DNA from: Novosphingobium capsulatum
GTDB lineage: Bacteria > Pseudomonadota > Alphaproteobacteria > Sphingomonadales > Sphingomonadaceae
Direction of reading: 5' to 3'
Assembly (NCBI GenBank): GCA_015661825.1
Contig: DQVI01000128.1
Location: 1-50,523, forward strand
Length of the DNA: 50,523 bases
Below are positions 9,635-17,456 of the stretch, piece by piece. How positions within the stretch are numbered: position 1 is the first letter of the stretch; each line of letters starts with the position of its first letter. The notes beneath the pieces are model-generated. The model searched no databases. It was not told the origin of the DNA and saw only the letters and a program-made list of their open reading frames with translations. Made by a program: the position numbers and the translations under genes.

Positions 9635-10609
9635 ATGAGCCTTACCAGCGAAGCGATCGTCCTCAGCCAGCCCGGTGGTCCGGGCCAGCTGGTTCTCGAA
9701 ACCGTTCATGTGCCCGATCCCGGCCCCGGCCAGATCCGCCTGCGCCAGAGCGTGGCTGGCGTGAACTTTCATGACATCTACGTCCGCTCAGGCGCCTACC
9801 AGACGCTCAGGCTCCCCGGCATTCCCGGCCTTGAAGCCGTCGGCGTGATCGAGGCGCTGGGCGAAGGCGTCAGCGGCTTTTCCATCGGCCAGCGCGTGGC
9901 CTATATCGACCGCTTCTATGGCGCCTATGCCCGCGCCCGCGTGGTCGATGCCGCGCTGGCCGTGGCGGTTCCCGATGGGGTCGAGGATGCCGGGGCCGCC
10001 GCATGGTTCCTCAAGGGACTGACTGCGCAAGTCCTCGTCGATGCGGTCCACAAGGTCGGCGCGGGCGACCGCGTGCTGGTTCAGGCCGCAGGCGGCGGGG
10101 TCGGCCAGGTGCTGTCCCGCATGGCCCGCCTGCGCGGCGCCACGGTGATCGGCACGGCAGGGTCGGCGGAAAAGATCGCGCTGGCGCAGGCCGCCGGATG
10201 CCACCATGTGATCCCCTATCGCGAGGCCGATGTCGCCGCCGAAGTCGCCCGGCTGACCGACCGCGCCGGGGTCCATGTCGCCTATGACGCAGTGGGCAAG
10301 GACACGTTCGACGGCTCGCTCGCCGCGCTGTCCTCGCGCGGGCATCTGGTCAACTATGGGCAGGCTTCGGGCCCGATCCCGCCGCTCGACATCGCGCGTC
10401 TGGGCGCCAAGTCGGCCACGCTCAGCCGCCCGTTCCTGTTTGCCTATATTTCCACCCGCCCCGAACTGGAGGCACAGGCCAACGCGTTCTTTGCCGCCGC
10501 GCCCGATCTTCCGCTGGGCATCGGCGGGCGCTTCCCGCTGGCGCAGGCGGGTGCCGCGCAGGCCGCGTTGGAAAACCGCGAACCAGGGCCTTTCGTGCTG
10601 GATTGCTGA
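9635..10609 (+). CDS. qorA: NADPH:quinone oxidoreductase (zeta-crystallin type, MDR superfamily)
   Basis: Zinc-independent medium-chain dehydrogenase/reductase of the QOR class, which transfers electrons from NADPH to quinones or enones in the cytosol. Seen are a GroES-like N-terminal domain with VAGVNFHDIYVRSGAY and PGIPGLEAVGVIEALGEGV, then a Rossmann domain with VLVQAAGGGVGQVLSRMA and AYDAVGKDTFDGSLAAL. The structural zinc loop of alcohol dehydrogenases is missing, as in this subfamily. I chose ATG 9635 (324 aa) because family homology begins there; the frame is open for 20 more codons upstream. Confidence 0.9.
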   Translation: MSLTSEAIVLSQPGGPGQLVLETVHVPDPGPGQIRLRQSVAGVNFHDIYVRSGAYQTLRLPGIPGLEAVGVIEALGEGVSGFSIGQRVAYIDRFYGAYARARVVDAALAVAVPDGVEDAGAAAWFLKGLTAQVLVDAVHKVGAGDRVLVQAAGGGVGQVLSRMARLRGATVIGTAGSAEKIALAQAAGCHHVIPYREADVAAEVARLTDRAGVHVAYDAVGKDTFDGSLAALSSRGHLVNYGQASGPIPPLDIARLGAKSATLSRPFLFAYISTRPELEAQANAFFAAAPDLPLGIGGRFPLAQAGAAQAALENREPGPFVLDC

Positions 10610-10686
10610 TTTGACGGGGGTCAAGGCCGCTGGGCGCCACGCGGGCTAGAGGCAATTCTCACGATTTCTCGTGCGAAAGGCTTTCC

Positions 10687-11091
10687 GTGGCGACCCAGAC
10701 CGAAGCTCCCGCCCTGACACCATACGACCGCATCGGCGGGATCGAACCGCTGCGCCGTGTGACGGAGCGGTTCTACGACCTCATGGAAACCGACCCCGCC
10801 TATGCCGAGCTGCGCGCCATGCACGCGCCCGATCTGGCGCCCATGCGCGCCTCGCTGCCCTCGTTCCTTGCCGGATGGTGTGGCGGCCCGCGCGACTGGT
10901 GGGTCGCCAATCCGGACAAGTGCATGATGTCGATGCACAAGCCCTTCGCCATCGACAAGCAGACCGCAGGCCAGTGGGCCGAAGCGATGGAACGCGCCAT
11001 TGCCGACGCCGATCTGCCCGACGCGGAAATCGCCGCAGCGATGAGCGACGTGCTCGGCCAGATGGCGCGGGGAATGGCGCCAAAGGACTGA
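10687..11091 (+). CDS. Group II truncated haemoglobin
   Basis: A 134-aa 2-over-2 globin, probably in O2/NO handling or redox protection in the cytosol. Signs of the family are YDRIGGIEPLRRVTERFYDLM at the N-terminus, FLAGWCGGPRDWW, the proximal His in MSMHKPFAI, and the Trp of AGQWAEAMERAI at the conserved G8 position of group II proteins. It starts with GTG 10687, with GAAAGG eight bases upstream. The convergent gene on the other strand ends 29 bases away with no clear terminator between. Confidence 0.9.
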   Translation: MATQTEAPALTPYDRIGGIEPLRRVTERFYDLMETDPAYAELRAMHAPDLAPMRASLPSFLAGWCGGPRDWWVANPDKCMMSMHKPFAIDKQTAGQWAEAMERAIADADLPDAEIAAAMSDVLGQMARGMAPKD

Positions 11092-11120
11092 AGAAAAAGG
11101 GGGTGCAGGGGGGCTGGCCC

Positions 11121-11753
11121 TTACTGCAACGTCACTTCATCGTCATCAGCGTCGCGGCGGCCAAAGAACTGCATGAGCTGGATCAGCAGTTCGCACCGCG
11201 CGGCCAGACCGGGCGCTTCGAGCAGGGCCTGTTTTGCCGCGAAATCGAACGGGGCGATCTGCGAGACGCCGTTGATCAGCGATTGATCGTCGAGCCGCGC
11301 CACCGAATCCCAGTCCACCGAATAGCCCTGTGCATCGGCAAACGTGCGCGCCTCGCGCTCGAACCCGGCGCGCTCGACCGCGCTGAGCACTTCGTCCGGG
11401 TCATCAGGCAGAAGCTGCGCCTCGATCTGGCGAAACGGCGTACTCACGTCCAGCTCGCGCAGTACGCGAAAGCGCGCCACGCCCGCCAGCAGGATGTTGA
11501 AACCCCCGTCTTCCAGCGCCTCGACATCCTCGATCTTGCCCAGACAACCCACCGCGAACAGCGGCGCCCCCTCGGCAGGGGCCTGCGGCTGGATCATCGC
11601 GATGCGCCGGTCGCGGGCCAGCGCATCGGACACCATCGCCCGATAGCGCGGCTCGAAAATGTGCAGCGGGAGTTGCAGGCCGGGGAACAGCAGCGCCCCG
11701 GACAGCGGGAAGATCGAAAGCCTGATCCTGTCGACCGCCCCGCTCATGGGCAT
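11121..11753 (-). CDS. Lon protease substrate-binding-domain protein
   Basis: A 210-residue stand-alone LON N-terminal (PUA-like) domain protein, without ATPase or protease domains. The family core is visible in IFPLSGALLFPGLQLPLHIF, FEPRYRAMVSDAL, GCLGKIEDVEAL and ILLAGVARFRVL. Start ATG 11753 shares one base with the stop of the upstream thioredoxin-like gene (TGATG), so the two form a tightly coupled operon. The pairing of a holdase-like thioredoxin and a Lon substrate domain suggests joint protein quality control, but the exact role is unknown. Confidence 0.9.
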   Translation of the reverse strand: MPMSGAVDRIRLSIFPLSGALLFPGLQLPLHIFEPRYRAMVSDALARDRRIAMIQPQAPAEGAPLFAVGCLGKIEDVEALEDGGFNILLAGVARFRVLRELDVSTPFRQIEAQLLPDDPDEVLSAVERAGFEREARTFADAQGYSVDWDSVARLDDQSLINGVSQIAPFDFAAKQALLEAPGLAARCELLIQLMQFFGRRDADDDEVTLQ

Positions 11754-12670
11754 CAGCCGAACAGCACGGTCGACAGCTTGCGGCGGGTGCGCGCCACCCA
11801 CGGATCTTCCAGACCGATCGCCTCGAAGATCTGGAGCAGGCGGGCGCGCGCCGCGCCTTCGTTCCATGTGCGGTCGGCGGCAACCATCGCCAGCAGCTTG
11901 TCGGCGGCGGCATCACGGTCACCGGCGGCGAACAGGCCGTTGGCGAAGGCCAGTTGGGCCTCCATGTCGTCGGGCGCGGCAAGGGCTGCGGCGCGAAGGC
12001 CTGCCAGTTCGCCTTCCTCGGGGGCTTCCTCGGCCAGCGCCAGCGCGGCGCGGGCCTGGGCCAGCGCCGGGTCCTGCGCCAGCTTGGGGTCGAGCCCGTC
12101 AAGCACGGCCTGCGCCTCGTCCTTGTGGCCGGCCGCCAGCAACGCGCGAATGAGGCCAGCATGGGCATGGGCGTTGTCGGGCGCGATCTCGATGATCTGG
12201 GCGAAGATCGTCGCCGCACGCTCGCCATCGCCCTGCCCAAGGATCTCCTCGCCCATCGCGATCAGCGGGGCCACGTCCTGCGGCGCTTCCTCGCCCGGCG
12301 CGCCCGGTTCCACCGGAAGCTGGGACAGGATCTGGTCGAGATACTGCTTCAATTGCGATTCGCTGCGCGCCTGGGTCAGGTCGGCCACCGGCTGGCCCTG
12401 GAACATCGCATAGACCGTCGGGATCGAGCGCACCTGAAACTGCGCGGCGATGAACTGTTCCTCGTCGACATTGACCTTGGCGAGGATCACGCCCTTGTCG
12501 GCATAGTCAGCGGCGACCTTTTCCAGAACCGGGGTCAGCGCCTTGCACGGCCCGCACCATTCGGCCCAGAAGTCGAGGATGACGAGCTTGGTCATCGAAG
12601 GTTCGACGATAGCCTTGCGGAAGCGGTCAACCGCCTTCTGTTCGTCGAGGTTGAGGCCCAGGCTTGCCAC
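11753..12670 (-). CDS. cnoX: CnoX (YbbN)-type thioredoxin-TPR chaperedoxin
   Basis: A thioredoxin domain (residues about 20-110) with active site WAEWCGPCK and the cis-Pro region VRSIPTVYAMFQG, followed by TPR-like helical repeats (NAHAHAGLIRALLAAGHKDEA and two more), the domain order of CnoX/YbbN. In E. coli CnoX is a holdase that protects substrates from oxidation and passes them to GroEL. Unlike E. coli CnoX (SxxC) the CxxC is complete, so it may keep redox activity. GTG 12670 (305 aa) is preferred because GGAG lies eight bases upstream and the family start (SLGLNLDEQKAV) follows; ATG 12721 is an alternative. Confidence 0.9.
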   Translation of the reverse strand: MASLGLNLDEQKAVDRFRKAIVEPSMTKLVILDFWAEWCGPCKALTPVLEKVAADYADKGVILAKVNVDEEQFIAAQFQVRSIPTVYAMFQGQPVADLTQARSESQLKQYLDQILSQLPVEPGAPGEEAPQDVAPLIAMGEEILGQGDGERAATIFAQIIEIAPDNAHAHAGLIRALLAAGHKDEAQAVLDGLDPKLAQDPALAQARAALALAEEAPEEGELAGLRAAALAAPDDMEAQLAFANGLFAAGDRDAAADKLLAMVAADRTWNEGAARARLLQIFEAIGLEDPWVARTRRKLSTVLFG

Positions 12671-12942
12671 TATCTGTCTCCACTGCAACTCGGATCGCAA
12701 AATCGAATCTCGGGCCACCATGTGGGAAATCGTCCCGGTTCGGCAAGGGGCGAGGCACTTTCAGGGCACGAATCCCGACAGGCTTTCCCCACTTGGCGCC
12801 CGGCGATCCGGGCTTTGGCGCCTTGCCTGCGGGAAAGTCCGGGGAAAACGCAAATTTGCTGTTGCGCCCGCAGCGTTACCCCGTTATTGGCCCGCCTCAC
12901 CCCAGCGGGAGTGCTGATCCAGCCTCCCACTGAAAACGCCGA

Positions 12943-13017
12943 GCGGGCGTAGCTCAGGGGTAGAGCACAACCTTGCCAAGGTTGGGGTCGAGGGTTCGAA
13001 TCCCTTCGCCCGCTCCA
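12943..13017 (+). tRNA. tRNA-Gly (GCC anticodon), copy 1
   Basis: A 75-nt cloverleaf with encoded CCA. Acceptor arms are GCGGGCG and CGCCCGC, the anticodon loop TTGCCAA reads GCC, and the T-arm is GGGTTCGAATCCC. It is identical to the second copy 53 bases downstream, so the two probably share a transcript and arose by duplication. Confidence 0.96.
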
Positions 13018-13070
13018 GTTTTCAATGCCTTGGGTGGCAGGCTTCGCGCCGCCATCCACGCAAACGCCGA

Positions 13071-13145
13071 GCGGGCGTAGCTCAGGGGTAGAGCACAACC
13101 TTGCCAAGGTTGGGGTCGAGGGTTCGAATCCCTTCGCCCGCTCCA
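13071..13145 (+). tRNA. tRNA-Gly (GCC anticodon), copy 2
   Basis: Same 75-nt sequence as copy 1, including the CCA end. Its 3' part is the first of three copies of a direct repeat that continues downstream without the 5' half of the tRNA. Confidence 0.96.
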
Positions 13146-13398
13146 GTTTGCCTATATCTCCTTTTTCAAATCGCCGATGGCGCATGGCTTGGGGGAACCC
13201 TCGAGTCTTTTGTTGGCCCTCCGCGCAAAAGCGCTACGGGCGTGGTTCGAATCCCTTCGCCCGCTCCAGTTTGCCTATATCTCCTTTTTTAAATCGCCGA
13301 TGGCGCATGGCTTGGGGAACCCTCGAGTCTTTTGTTGGCCCTCCGCGCAAAAGCGCTACGGGCGAGGTTCGAATCCCTTCGCCCGCTCCAGTTTGCCG
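13121..13398 (+). repeat. Tandem 122-123 bp repeat carrying tRNA-Gly 3' ends
   Basis: The sequence GGTTCGAATCCC...CGCTCCAGTTTGCC occurs at 13121, 13244 and 13366, spaced 123 and 122 bases apart, and the spacers between are almost identical (they differ by a few single bases). Only the first copy belongs to an intact tRNA. The two later copies keep the T-arm, the 3' acceptor strand and CCA, preceded by CGGGCG, which could still pair with CGCCCG as a minihelix. No reading frame is evident. Confidence 0.85.
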
Positions 13399-13430
13399 CG
13401 TTGCTCGCGCCTTCCGCCCTCGCCGCAAAA

Positions 13431-13467
13431 AAGAAAGCCACGAAGCGGGGCGCTTCGTGGCTTTCTT
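13431..13467. terminator. Bidirectional intrinsic terminator between the tRNA-Gly array and fabI
   Basis: Perfect 16-bp stem (AAGAAAGCCACGAAGC and its complement) with a 5-base loop. Read on the minus strand it is followed by TTTTTTGCGG, a good U-tract for fabI, which ends 20 bases upstream. On the plus strand its own 3' arm ends CTTTCTT and would stop the tRNA-Gly transcript. Confidence 0.85.
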
Positions 13468-13487
13468 GTGCCGTTTTGTGGCGGGAA

Positions 13488-14291
13488 TCAGCCCAGCGCG
13501 ATGTCCGGGGCGTCTTCCTGCTTCATGCCGACGAGGTGATAGCCTGCATCGACATGGTGGACTTCGCCCGTCACGCCCGAGGACAGGTCCGACAGGAAGT
13601 AGAGGCCCGAGCCGCCCACGTCCTCGATCGTCGCGTTGCGGCGCAAGGGCGAGTTCAGTTCGTTCCACTTGAGGATGTAGCGGAAATCGCCGATCCCGCT
13701 GGCGGCCAGCGTCTTGATCGGGCCGGCCGAAATCGCGTTGACGCGCACGCCCAGCGGGCCGCAGTCGTTGGCCAGATAGCGCACGCTCGATTCCAGTGCC
13801 GACTTGGCCACGCCCATCACGTTGTAATGGGGCACGACCTTTTCCGCGCCGTAATAGGTCAGCGTCAGGATCGAGCCGCCGTTGGGCATCATTTCGATCG
13901 CGCGCTTGGTCACCGCGACAAGGCTGTAGACCGAGATGTTCATGGTCATCAGGAAATTGTCGAGCGTGGTGTCGTAATAGCGGCCACGCAGCTGGGTCTT
14001 GTCGGAATAGCCGATCGCGTGGACCACGAAGTCGATCGTTTCCCAGCGTTCCTTGAGCGTGGCGAAGGCCGCGTCGAGCGCGTCCATGTCCGACACGTCG
14101 CAGTCGATCAGGAAATCGCTGCCCAGGCTCTCGGCCAGCGGGCGTACCCGCTTGGCCAGAGCATCACCCTGGTAGGAGAAGGCGAGTTCCGCGCCCTGTT
14201 CGTGAAGCTGCCGGGCAATGCCCCAGGCCAGCGACTTGTCATTGGCAAGGCCCATGATCAGGCCCCGCTTTCCCTTCATCAATCCGGTCAT
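13488..14291 (-). CDS. fabI: Enoyl-[acyl-carrier-protein] reductase (NADH) FabI
   Basis: Short-chain dehydrogenase that reduces trans-2-enoyl-ACP in the last step of each fatty-acid elongation cycle. The 267-aa protein has the FabI-type cofactor motif GLANDKSLAWGIA, the catalytic Tyr-x6-Lys (YNVMGVAKSALE, preceded by YYGAEKVVPH) and SAGPIKTLAASGI. Start ATG 14291 lies 25 bases after the yihY stop, so it is the last gene of a dnaJ-yihY-fabI transcript, ended by the hairpin at 13431-13467. This is the target enzyme class of triclosan. Confidence 0.96.
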   Translation of the reverse strand: MTGLMKGKRGLIMGLANDKSLAWGIARQLHEQGAELAFSYQGDALAKRVRPLAESLGSDFLIDCDVSDMDALDAAFATLKERWETIDFVVHAIGYSDKTQLRGRYYDTTLDNFLMTMNISVYSLVAVTKRAIEMMPNGGSILTLTYYGAEKVVPHYNVMGVAKSALESSVRYLANDCGPLGVRVNAISAGPIKTLAASGIGDFRYILKWNELNSPLRRNATIEDVGGSGLYFLSDLSSGVTGEVHHVDAGYHLVGMKQEDAPDIALG

Positions 14292-14316
14292 GCGCCTTCG
14301 TACGCTCCTGCCCCGA

Positions 14317-15495
14317 TCAGCCCAGTCCGGGGGGAACAGGGCCATCGGGCTTATTCTGCTGTTTCGACACGCCAGCCTGACGGAGGGCTCGCGCGCGATC
14401 GTCTGCCTGGCCCAGCATGTCGCGCTCTTCCGGGGTTTCGGCGAGCGCGGCATTGAGTTCGGCACCTATCACCATCCCTATGCCCACCAACCAGAAAAAG
14501 AAAAGAGCGATCATCACCCCGGCCATGCTGCCGTAGGTCAGATCGTAGGAGAAAACCGAAGCGAGGAGTTTTGGCAACAGCATGGTTACCCCCAGCCACC
14601 AGAGGCATACGAACAAGGCACCCGGCCACTTGGGATAGCGGCCCGAGCGATAGGCGCTTGGGGTGAGCGAGAGGAAAAGCAGCCACAGCGCGCCGAACAG
14701 CACCAGCGCAGGCGCGAAACGACTCGCCGCCAGCCCGTCGACCCACGCCCCGAACTGCGGCATCCACGCCGCAATCACTTCCTGTGCCGCGCCGATGGCC
14801 ACTTGCGCCATGATCGAAACCAGAATCAGCACGACCGAAGCAATGATCAGCCCGGTCGACATCAGCCGATAGCGCCAGAACGCATGTTCCCAGCGCGTGC
14901 CATAGGCCCGGCGCAGGATGTCGCGGATGGTCTCGACCAGGCTGGACACCGTCCACAGCCCCACCAGCCCGCCGATCCACAGCAGGTGGCCGGTGCGCGC
15001 CTCGACCGCCGCGCGCGCCACCGGCTCGATCGTCGTCGCCACGACCGGGGGCAGCGCCATGAGCACGGTGTTGATCGCCGCCGTGCGCTGGCTGGTCTCG
15101 CCGATCAGCGAAAACAGCGCAGCCCCGGTGATGAAGAAGGGAAACAGCGCGATCAGCACCATGTAGGCAAAGTTGCCCGCATGGATGAAGCCATCGTTGA
15201 TGACCCCGGTCCACACCCGCTTGACCAGTTCGAACGCGCGGCTGCCCGGCCCCAGATCGGCTTTGGCCGCGGCCCACTCGCGCGACCAGTCGGGCCGCAT
15301 ACGGTGGCTGAGCGCCGCACGGCGGCGCGCCTCGGGCGAGAGATCGGGCACCAGGGGGCGCGCGCCCTGCGGCACGCCGGGAATGCCGTTGGCAGAATCG
15401 GGGGGCACAGAATCAGAGGCCACAGAATCTGGGGCCACAGAATCAGGGGCGGCACAATCAGGCACAACGGAATCGGGCGGGACATCACCTTGCAT
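14317..15495 (-). CDS. YihY/BrkB-family inner-membrane protein
   Basis: A multi-pass membrane protein of the YihY/virulence factor BrkB family, with about six hydrophobic segments (for example FAYMVLIALFPFFITGAALF, GLIIASVVLILVSIMAQVAI, FAPALVLFGALWLLFLSL, GVMIALFFFWLVGIGMVIGA). It is often mislabelled RNase BN; family function is not settled. ATG 15495 gives 392 aa. The first ~50 residues are a soluble Pro/Asp/Ser/Val stretch made of repeated PDSVA-like units coded by a 15-bp tandem repeat. It lies between dnaJ-like and fabI genes in the same orientation. Confidence 0.88.
   Translation of the reverse strand: MQGDVPPDSVVPDCAAPDSVAPDSVASDSVPPDSANGIPGVPQGARPLVPDLSPEARRRAALSHRMRPDWSREWAAAKADLGPGSRAFELVKRVWTGVINDGFIHAGNFAYMVLIALFPFFITGAALFSLIGETSQRTAAINTVLMALPPVVATTIEPVARAAVEARTGHLLWIGGLVGLWTVSSLVETIRDILRRAYGTRWEHAFWRYRLMSTGLIIASVVLILVSIMAQVAIGAAQEVIAAWMPQFGAWVDGLAASRFAPALVLFGALWLLFLSLTPSAYRSGRYPKWPGALFVCLWWLGVTMLLPKLLASVFSYDLTYGSMAGVMIALFFFWLVGIGMVIGAELNAALAETPEERDMLGQADDRARALRQAGVSKQQNKPDGPVPPGLG
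15391..15477 (-). repeat. 15-bp coding minisatellite in the yihY N-terminus
   Basis: Five to six imperfect copies of a unit like GCCACAGAATCNGGG (plus strand), coding for PDSVA/PDSVP repeats. Two units are diverged and slightly shortened. The repeat stays in frame, so copy number can change protein length without destroying it. Confidence 0.75.
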
Positions 15496-15568
15496 AGACA
15501 ATGGTAATGCCCCTCCTCCCGGTTGGCTCCCGTTTTCCTGTCGCCCCCGATCCGGCCGGGGCAAGGCG

Positions 15569-16540
15569 TTAAAGACCGAGGCGTGCGCGCGGATTGCGGC
15601 TGTCGGTCCAGCCTTCCAGCCGGGCCTTGAGATCGGCGTCGTCCGCCGGAAGGTCGATCTGCAAGGTCACCAGCTGGTCGCCCCGCTCGCCTTCCTTGCG
15701 CGAGAAGCCCTTGCCCTTGAGGCGCAGGGTCCGCCCGCTGCTGCTGCCCGGCGCCACCGTGAGCATGACCGCGCCATCGACCGTGGGCACTTTCACCTTG
15801 GCACCGTTGACCGCCTCGTCGAGCGTGACGGGCAGATCGAGGCGGATGTTGTCGCCATCGCGCACGAAGAACGGGTGCGGGCCGATCTCGATCGTGATGA
15901 TCGCATCGCCCGGACCGCCCGGCCCTGCCTCGCCCTTGCCGGCCAGCCGCATCTGCTGGCCGTTCTCGACCCCGGCGGGGAGCTTCAGGTCGATCGTGCT
16001 GCCCGAAGAGAGCGTGATCCGCTGGCTGGCGCGCGTGGCCGCCTCGACGAAAGGCACCTGAAGGCGATAGGCAACATTGGCGCCCTTGGGCGGAGGCGGA
16101 CGCCGCCCGCCACCAAAGCCGCTGAAGCCGCCGCCCCCCATTCCGGCACCGGCACCGGCCCCGGCTCCGGCGCGACCACCGAAAATACCTTCAAACAGGT
16201 CCGACAGATCGGGCCCTTCGCCGCCTTCAAAGCCCCCTTCGTGGCGAAAGCCGCGATGACCACCACCCGAAAAGCCGCCGCCAAACCCCCCTCCGCCTCC
16301 GAAAGGCATGGTGGGGTTCCCGTCGGCATCGATTTCGCCACGGTCGAACTTGGCCCGCTTGTCCTTGTCGGACAGCAGGTCGTAGGCGTTGGTCACCTCG
16401 GCGAAGCGCTCGGACGCCTTGGGGTTGTCCTTGTTGTGGTCGGGGTGCAATTCCTTGGCGAGCTTGCGATAGGCGGATTTTACCTCCTTTTCGCTTGCAC
16501 TTCGTGCGACGCCGAGGATCGAATAGGGATCTGCTGCCAT
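15569..16540 (-). CDS. CbpA/DnaJ-like J-domain co-chaperone
   Basis: A 323-aa class B J-protein that stimulates Hsp70 (DnaK). The J domain spans residues 4-68 with the HPD tripeptide in KELHPDHNKDN. A Gly/Phe-rich linker follows, then a GRAGAGAGAGAGMGGGG run, and then the two C-terminal substrate-binding beta domains (LPAGVENGQQMRLAGKGEAG, LRLKGKGFSRKEGERGD). The zinc-finger domain of DnaJ itself is absent, so this is CbpA-like rather than the main DnaJ. It is divergent from pdxH and upstream of yihY-fabI. Confidence 0.92.
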   Translation of the reverse strand: MAADPYSILGVARSASEKEVKSAYRKLAKELHPDHNKDNPKASERFAEVTNAYDLLSDKDKRAKFDRGEIDADGNPTMPFGGGGGFGGGFSGGGHRGFRHEGGFEGGEGPDLSDLFEGIFGGRAGAGAGAGAGMGGGGFSGFGGGRRPPPPKGANVAYRLQVPFVEAATRASQRITLSSGSTIDLKLPAGVENGQQMRLAGKGEAGPGGPGDAIITIEIGPHPFFVRDGDNIRLDLPVTLDEAVNGAKVKVPTVDGAVMLTVAPGSSSGRTLRLKGKGFSRKEGERGDQLVTLQIDLPADDADLKARLEGWTDSRNPRARLGL

Positions 16541-16730
16541 GGCTCTCTAGCTAGGGATGCGCGCCCCTGCCCGCAAGATCGGGCATGAAGAAGACGCGCA
16601 GGAACGATGTGCATGGCATTGTGCCACCACGCAAGCTAGACCGCCTTGATCGAGGTCATCGCGCAAACGGATGCATTCGCGCCATCCTCCCCTGCGCCAC
16701 AACCGCAAAACACAGAAAACAGGACGGACC

Positions 16731-17363
16731 GTGAACCAGAATCAGGATGCCATCCCCCACGGCGACCCTTACGCGATTTTCGAGGACTGGTTCGCGCAGG
16801 CCCGGCTGTCCGAGCCCAACGACCCCAACGCCATCGCGCTCGCCACCGCCACGCCCGATGGCCTGCCCTCGCTGCGCATGGTCCTGCTCAAGGGGCATGG
16901 CGCCGATCTGGGCCCGGATTTCGACCATCAGGCCGGCTTTGTCTTCTACACCAATTTTCACAGCCGCAAGGGCGGCGAACTGGCCGCCAACCCGCATGTC
17001 GCGCTGCTGTTCCACTGGAAGAGCCTGCGCCGCCAGATCCGCATCGAAGGCCCCGTGGTCGAAGTGAGCCCGCAGGCCGCCGATGCCTATTTCGCCAGCC
17101 GCCACCCTGAATCGCGGCTGGGCTCGGCCGCGTCCGACCAGTCGCGCCCGCTGCCCTCGCGGCAGACATACCTCGACCGCGTGGCCGCCATCCGCGCGCA
17201 ATACCCGCAAGGCGACGTGCCGCGTCCGGCGCACTGGTCAGGCTATCGCGTGATCCCCTCGGCCATCGAGTTCTGGCAGGACCGCGACTATCGCCTCCAC
17301 GAACGCCGCCGCTTCGTCGCCGATGGCGCGGGCGGCTGGACGAGCACGCTGCTCTATCCCTGA
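16731..17363 (+). CDS. pdxH: Pyridoxamine 5'-phosphate oxidase PdxH
   Basis: An FMN flavoenzyme that oxidises pyridoxine- or pyridoxamine-5'-phosphate to pyridoxal 5'-phosphate, the last step of vitamin B6 synthesis and salvage. The 210-aa protein shows the family's FMN-binding blocks LPSLRMVLLKG, FVFYTNFHSRKGGELAANP, ALLFHWKSLRRQIRIEG, and the C-terminal signature IEFWQDRDYRLHERRRF followed by the usual WTSTLLYP end. GTG 16731 is chosen over an upstream ATG because AGGACGG lies just before it and family homology starts a few residues later. Confidence 0.95.
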   Translation: MNQNQDAIPHGDPYAIFEDWFAQARLSEPNDPNAIALATATPDGLPSLRMVLLKGHGADLGPDFDHQAGFVFYTNFHSRKGGELAANPHVALLFHWKSLRRQIRIEGPVVEVSPQAADAYFASRHPESRLGSAASDQSRPLPSRQTYLDRVAAIRAQYPQGDVPRPAHWSGYRVIPSAIEFWQDRDYRLHERRRFVADGAGGWTSTLLYP

Positions 17364-17456
17364 CATCACCTCGGGGGTGGACTGGGCCTCCGGGGCGGAC
17401 GGGAAACGCAAGACCCGGATTGGCCTCGACCGATTCAGACCGTATGGCAGGGGGCG

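Noticed and set aside
9436..9774. 112-codon plus-strand frame overlapping the start of the quinone oxidoreductase
   Set aside because: Most of it overlaps the oxidoreductase gene in another frame and it has Arg/Pro-rich shadow composition.
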